DNA of 64,000 bases from Antedon mediterranea (taxonomy: Eukaryota > Echinodermata > Crinoidea > Comatulida > Antedonidae). The notes under the pieces are model-generated. The model saw only the letters and a program-made list of their open reading frames with translations, did no database searches and was not told the DNA's origin. A program made the position numbers and the translations under genes. The stretch is taken from positions 10,576,922 through 10,640,921 of the forward strand of contig NC_092678.1 in NCBI RefSeq assembly GCF_964355755.1, read 5' to 3'. Positions 61,801-64,000 of the stretch are shown one piece after another (within the stretch, counting starts at the first letter, position 1; each line of letters opens with the position of its first letter).

Positions 61801-62254
61801 ATTCTGTACACTTTGATGTTTTGTGTGAAAAAGTTTCTCGAAATGCTCAAAATGGTCTAAAACGTTTTCCAATACCATATTAAGCTATTTTGTGCAATTT
61901 GATGTTTTTGTGTAACCAAGTTTTTTGAAATGCGATATTAAGATATTCTGAGCACTTTGGTGTTTTTATGTTAAAAAGTTTTTTCGAAAATCACAAAATG
62001 GTCTAAAACGTCTCCAAATGCGATTTGAAGATATTCTGAGCACTTTGGTGTTTTTATGTTAAAAAGTTTTTTCGAAAATCACAAAATGGTCTAAAACGTC
62101 TCCAAATGCGATTTGAAGCTATTCTGTACACTTTGATGTTTTGTGTGAAAAAGTTTTGTCGAAATGCTCAAAATGGTCTAAAACGTTTTTAAAACGATAT
62201 TAAGCTATTTTGTGCTCTTTGATGTTTTTGTGTAACCAAGTTTTTTCGAAAATC
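58840..62254 (+). repeat. Duplication with 2392 bp period (about 1 kb matching ends)
   Basis: About 58840-59862 matches about 61232-62254. Shared rare variants: TATAAAGC 58971 and 61363, a GTTTTAAAATGCG monomer, GTTTCTCGAAATGC, and the fused G monomer at 59535 and 61927. The first copy then continues as a 22.2 kb-type string, the second as a 24.5 kb-type string, so a 2392 bp unit was duplicated inside an already existing larger copy. Confidence 0.8.
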
Positions 62255-63500
62255 ACGAAATGGTCTAAAACGTCTTCAAATGCGATTTGAAGCTTTTCTA
62301 AGCACTTTGGTGTTTTTATGTTAACAAGTTTTTTCGCAAATCACAAAATGGTCTAAAACGTCTCCAAATGCGATTTGAAGATATTCTGAGCACATTGGTG
62401 TTTTTATGTTAAAAAGTTTTGTCGAAATGCTCAAAATGGTCTAAAACGTTTTTAAAAAGATATTAAGCTATTTTGTCCTCTTTGATGTTTTTATGTAACC
62501 AAGTTTCATCGAAATGAACAAAATGGTCTAAAACGTCTCCAAATGCGATTTGAAGCTTTTCCAAGCACTTTGCTGTTTTTATGTTAACAAGTTTTTTCGA
62601 AAATCACAAAATGGTCTAAAACGTCTCAAAATGCGATTTGAAGGTATTCTGAGCACTTTGGTGTTTTTGTGTGAAAAGTTTTAACGAAATGCTCAAAATG
62701 GTCTAAAACGGTTTCTAATGTGATTTTAAGCACTTTGATGTTTTTGTATAACCAAGTTTCATCGAAATTCACAAAATGGTCTAAAACGTCTCCAAATGCG
62801 ATTTTAAGCTTTTCTAAGCACTTTGTTGTTTTTATGTTAACAAGGTTTTTCGAAAATCACAAAATGGTCTAAAACGTCTCCAAATGCGATTTGAAGATAT
62901 TCTGAGCACTTTGGTGTTTTTATGTTAACAAGTTTTTTCGAAAATCACAAAATGGTCTAAAACGTCTCAAAATACGATATTAAGCTGTTTTGTGCACTTT
63001 GATGATTTGTGTGAAAAGTTTTAACGAAATGCTCAAAATGGTCTAAAACGGTTTCTAATGTGATTTTAAGCACTTTGATGTTTTTATGTAGCCAAGTTTT
63101 TTCGAAAATCACAAAATGGTCAAAAACGTCTCCAAATGCGATTTGAAGCTTTTCTAAGCACTTTGGTTTTTTTATGTTAACAAGTTTTTTCGAAAATCAC
63201 AAAATGGTCTAAAACGTCTTCAAATGCGATTTGAAGATATTCTGAGCACTTTGGTGTTTTTCTGTTAAAAAGTATTTTCGAAAATCACAAAATGGTCTAA
63301 AACGTCTCCAAATGCGATTTGAAGCTATTCTGTACACTTTGATGTTTTGTGTGAAAAAGTTTTGTCAAAATGCTCAAAATGGTCTAAAACGTTTTTAAAA
63401 CGATATTAAGCTATTTTGTGCTCTTTGATGTGTTTGTATAACCAAGTTTTTTCGAAAATCACAAAATGGTCTAAAACGTCTCCAAATGCGATTTGAAGCT
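59541..63500 (+). repeat. Third, more diverged copy of the 22-26 kb / 31-34.6 kb block
   Basis: Matches 30622-34580 at offset 28919. By eye I saw at least seven differences, for example AACGTTATTGAGC near 60231 against AACGATATTGAGC, TTTTTTTGAAAATC near 59940, AAATCCGATTTG near 60836, and TTTGTTGTT near 62824. On the right it ends where a B monomer is present here (63463-63550) but missing from interval 4. Confidence 0.82.
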
Positions 63501-64000
63501 TTTCCAAGCACTTTGCTGTTTTTATGTTAACAATTTTTTTCGAAAATCATAAAATGGTCTAAAACGTCTCCAAATGCGATTTGAAGCTATTCTGTACACT
63601 TTGATGTTTTGTGTGAAAAGTTTTGTCGAAATGCTCAAAATGGTCTAAAACGTTTTTAAAACGATATTAAGCTATTTTGTGCTCTTTGATGTTTTTGTGT
63701 AACCAAGTTTCATCGAAATGAACAAAATGGTCTAAAACGTCTCCAAATGCGATTTGAAGCTTTTCCAAGCACTTTGCTGTTTTTATGTTAACAGGTTTTT
63801 TCGAAAATCACAAAATGGTCTAAAACGTCTCAAAATGCGAATTGAAGGTATTCTGAGCACTTTGGTGTTTTTGTGTGAAAAGTTTTAACGAAATGCTCAA
63901 AATTGTCTAAAACGGTTTCTAATGTGATTTTAAGCACTTTGATGTTTTTGTAAAACCAAGTTTCATCGAAATGCACAAAATGGTCTAAAATGTCTCCAAA
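63376..64000 (+). repeat. HOR interval 8, truncated by the window edge
   Basis: Begins with m1 and repeats the A, B, E, A opening of intervals 1 and 2. Instead of a B run it switches near 63750 into the ACAGG and GCGAATTGAAGG string otherwise seen at about 60361-60420 (offset 3431), 31443 and 22660. No core markers are reached before the window ends. Confidence 0.8.

Larger units (their letters stand above)
51801..63375 (+). repeat. HOR interval 7, 11575 bp, complete core
   Basis: Core markers at 51801 (m1), 52671 (m2), 53623 (m3), 54984 (m4) and 55327 (m5) give spacings 870, 952, 1361 and 343 bp. m6 follows at 56007 and m7 at 56582, then the whole m4-m7 stretch is repeated by the 1984 bp duplication (m4 56968, m5 57311, m6 57991, m7 58566). 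From about 59541 to 63500 it copies 30622-34580 and closes with m7 63261. Confidence 0.85.
1..64000 (+). repeat. AT-rich ~87 bp satellite array filling the whole window
   Basis: The word AAAATGGTCTAAAACG, or a one- or two-base variant, recurs every 78-88 bp from the first base to the last. Starts that I measured directly are 1, 88, 176, 262, 349, 437, 525, 612, 691, 778, 864, 942, 1030 and 1117. All monomers point the same way; I saw no inverted block. A representative 88 bp monomer has 28 G or C (about 32%). Both window edges lie inside the array, so its true length is unknown. Known of such arrays: megabase satellites with higher-order repeats are typical of eukaryotic centromeres and pericentromeres. 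Inference: this is one, but no centromere protein data can be seen here. Apart from the garbled stretch near 1173-1304, nothing in the window is non-satellite. Confidence 0.98.

Noticed and set aside
1-64000. CRISPR array
   Set aside because: Repeat units adjoin without unique spacers; units vary in sequence and are about 87 bp.
1-64000. Centromere call with certainty
   Set aside because: Sequence alone shows only a satellite with HORs; knobs and pericentromeric or subtelomeric arrays can look alike.
1-64000. CENP-B box
   Set aside because: I looked for the TTCG...GGAA...CGGG pattern and saw none; TTCGAAAA is a weak partial resemblance only.
1-64000. Telomere repeats, tRNA or rRNA genes
   Set aside because: No TTAGGG- or TTTAGGG-type runs and no recognisable tRNA boxes or rRNA sequence were seen on either strand.
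1-64000. Bacterial or phage origin of the window
   Set aside because: 64 kb of tandem satellite without coding capacity is not compatible with a prokaryotic or phage genome.

Overview
The whole 64 kb window is one tandem satellite DNA array. The unit is an AT-rich monomer of about 87 bp (roughly 32% GC, counted on one representative monomer), repeated head to tail about 735 times, all in the same orientation. I find no protein-coding gene, RNA gene, transposon, CRISPR array or single-copy DNA. The short minus-strand open frames present are by-products of the repeat: 87 bp is 29 codons, so a frame can run across adjacent monomers. The organism is a eukaryote. Array size, layered higher-order repeats (HORs) and near-identical long-range copies are what centromeric or pericentromeric satellites show in long-read assemblies. 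I do not recognise the monomer as a named satellite, so no species is given and the centromere role is inference.

Monomers fall into about eight classes (labels mine). A has a TTTTTAAAACG start. B has an AAGCTTTTC core and GTTAAC. C has GGTATTCTGAGC. D is a short 78-79 bp form with GGTTTCTAATGTG. E has CTGTACACTTTG. F has TTTTTAAATACG. G has TTTTCCAATACC. H has AGATATTCTGAGC. Each ends in one of two tail groups, and the tail largely predicts the class that follows, so the array has a two-state grammar.

Layout: a diagnostic A variant (ATGTGTTTGTATAACC, called m1) recurs at 1, 8116, 18239, 25674, 34457, 46180, 51801 and 63376. It divides the window into seven HOR intervals of 8115, 10123, 7435, 8783, 11723, 5621 and 11575 bp plus a partial eighth. 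A core module of about 3.5 kb follows m1, with five markers (m1 to m5) whose spacings are nearly constant at 870, 952, 1361 and 343 bp. It is complete in intervals 1 and 7, complete but internally expanded in 2, partial in 4 and 5, and absent from 3 and 6. Interval 5 also carries a second, partial core. A shorter closing block (m7) ends 115 bp before m1 in intervals 1, 2, 3, 5 and 7.

On this backbone lie recent duplications. An 8.2 kb block (20203-28425 and 28986-37208) has only three substitutions that I noticed. Others have periods of 1984 bp (near 54.6-58.6 kb), 1010 bp (near 39.8-41.8 kb), 439 bp (near 47.2-48.1 kb) and 2392 bp (near 58.8-62.3 kb). Older, more diverged copies link regions 24-29 kb apart. 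The pattern is what repeated unequal exchange or break-induced amplification would leave. The one irregular spot, 1173-1550, is a scrambled stretch whose insertion and deletions cancel exactly; it may be a real rearrangement or an assembly or polishing error.
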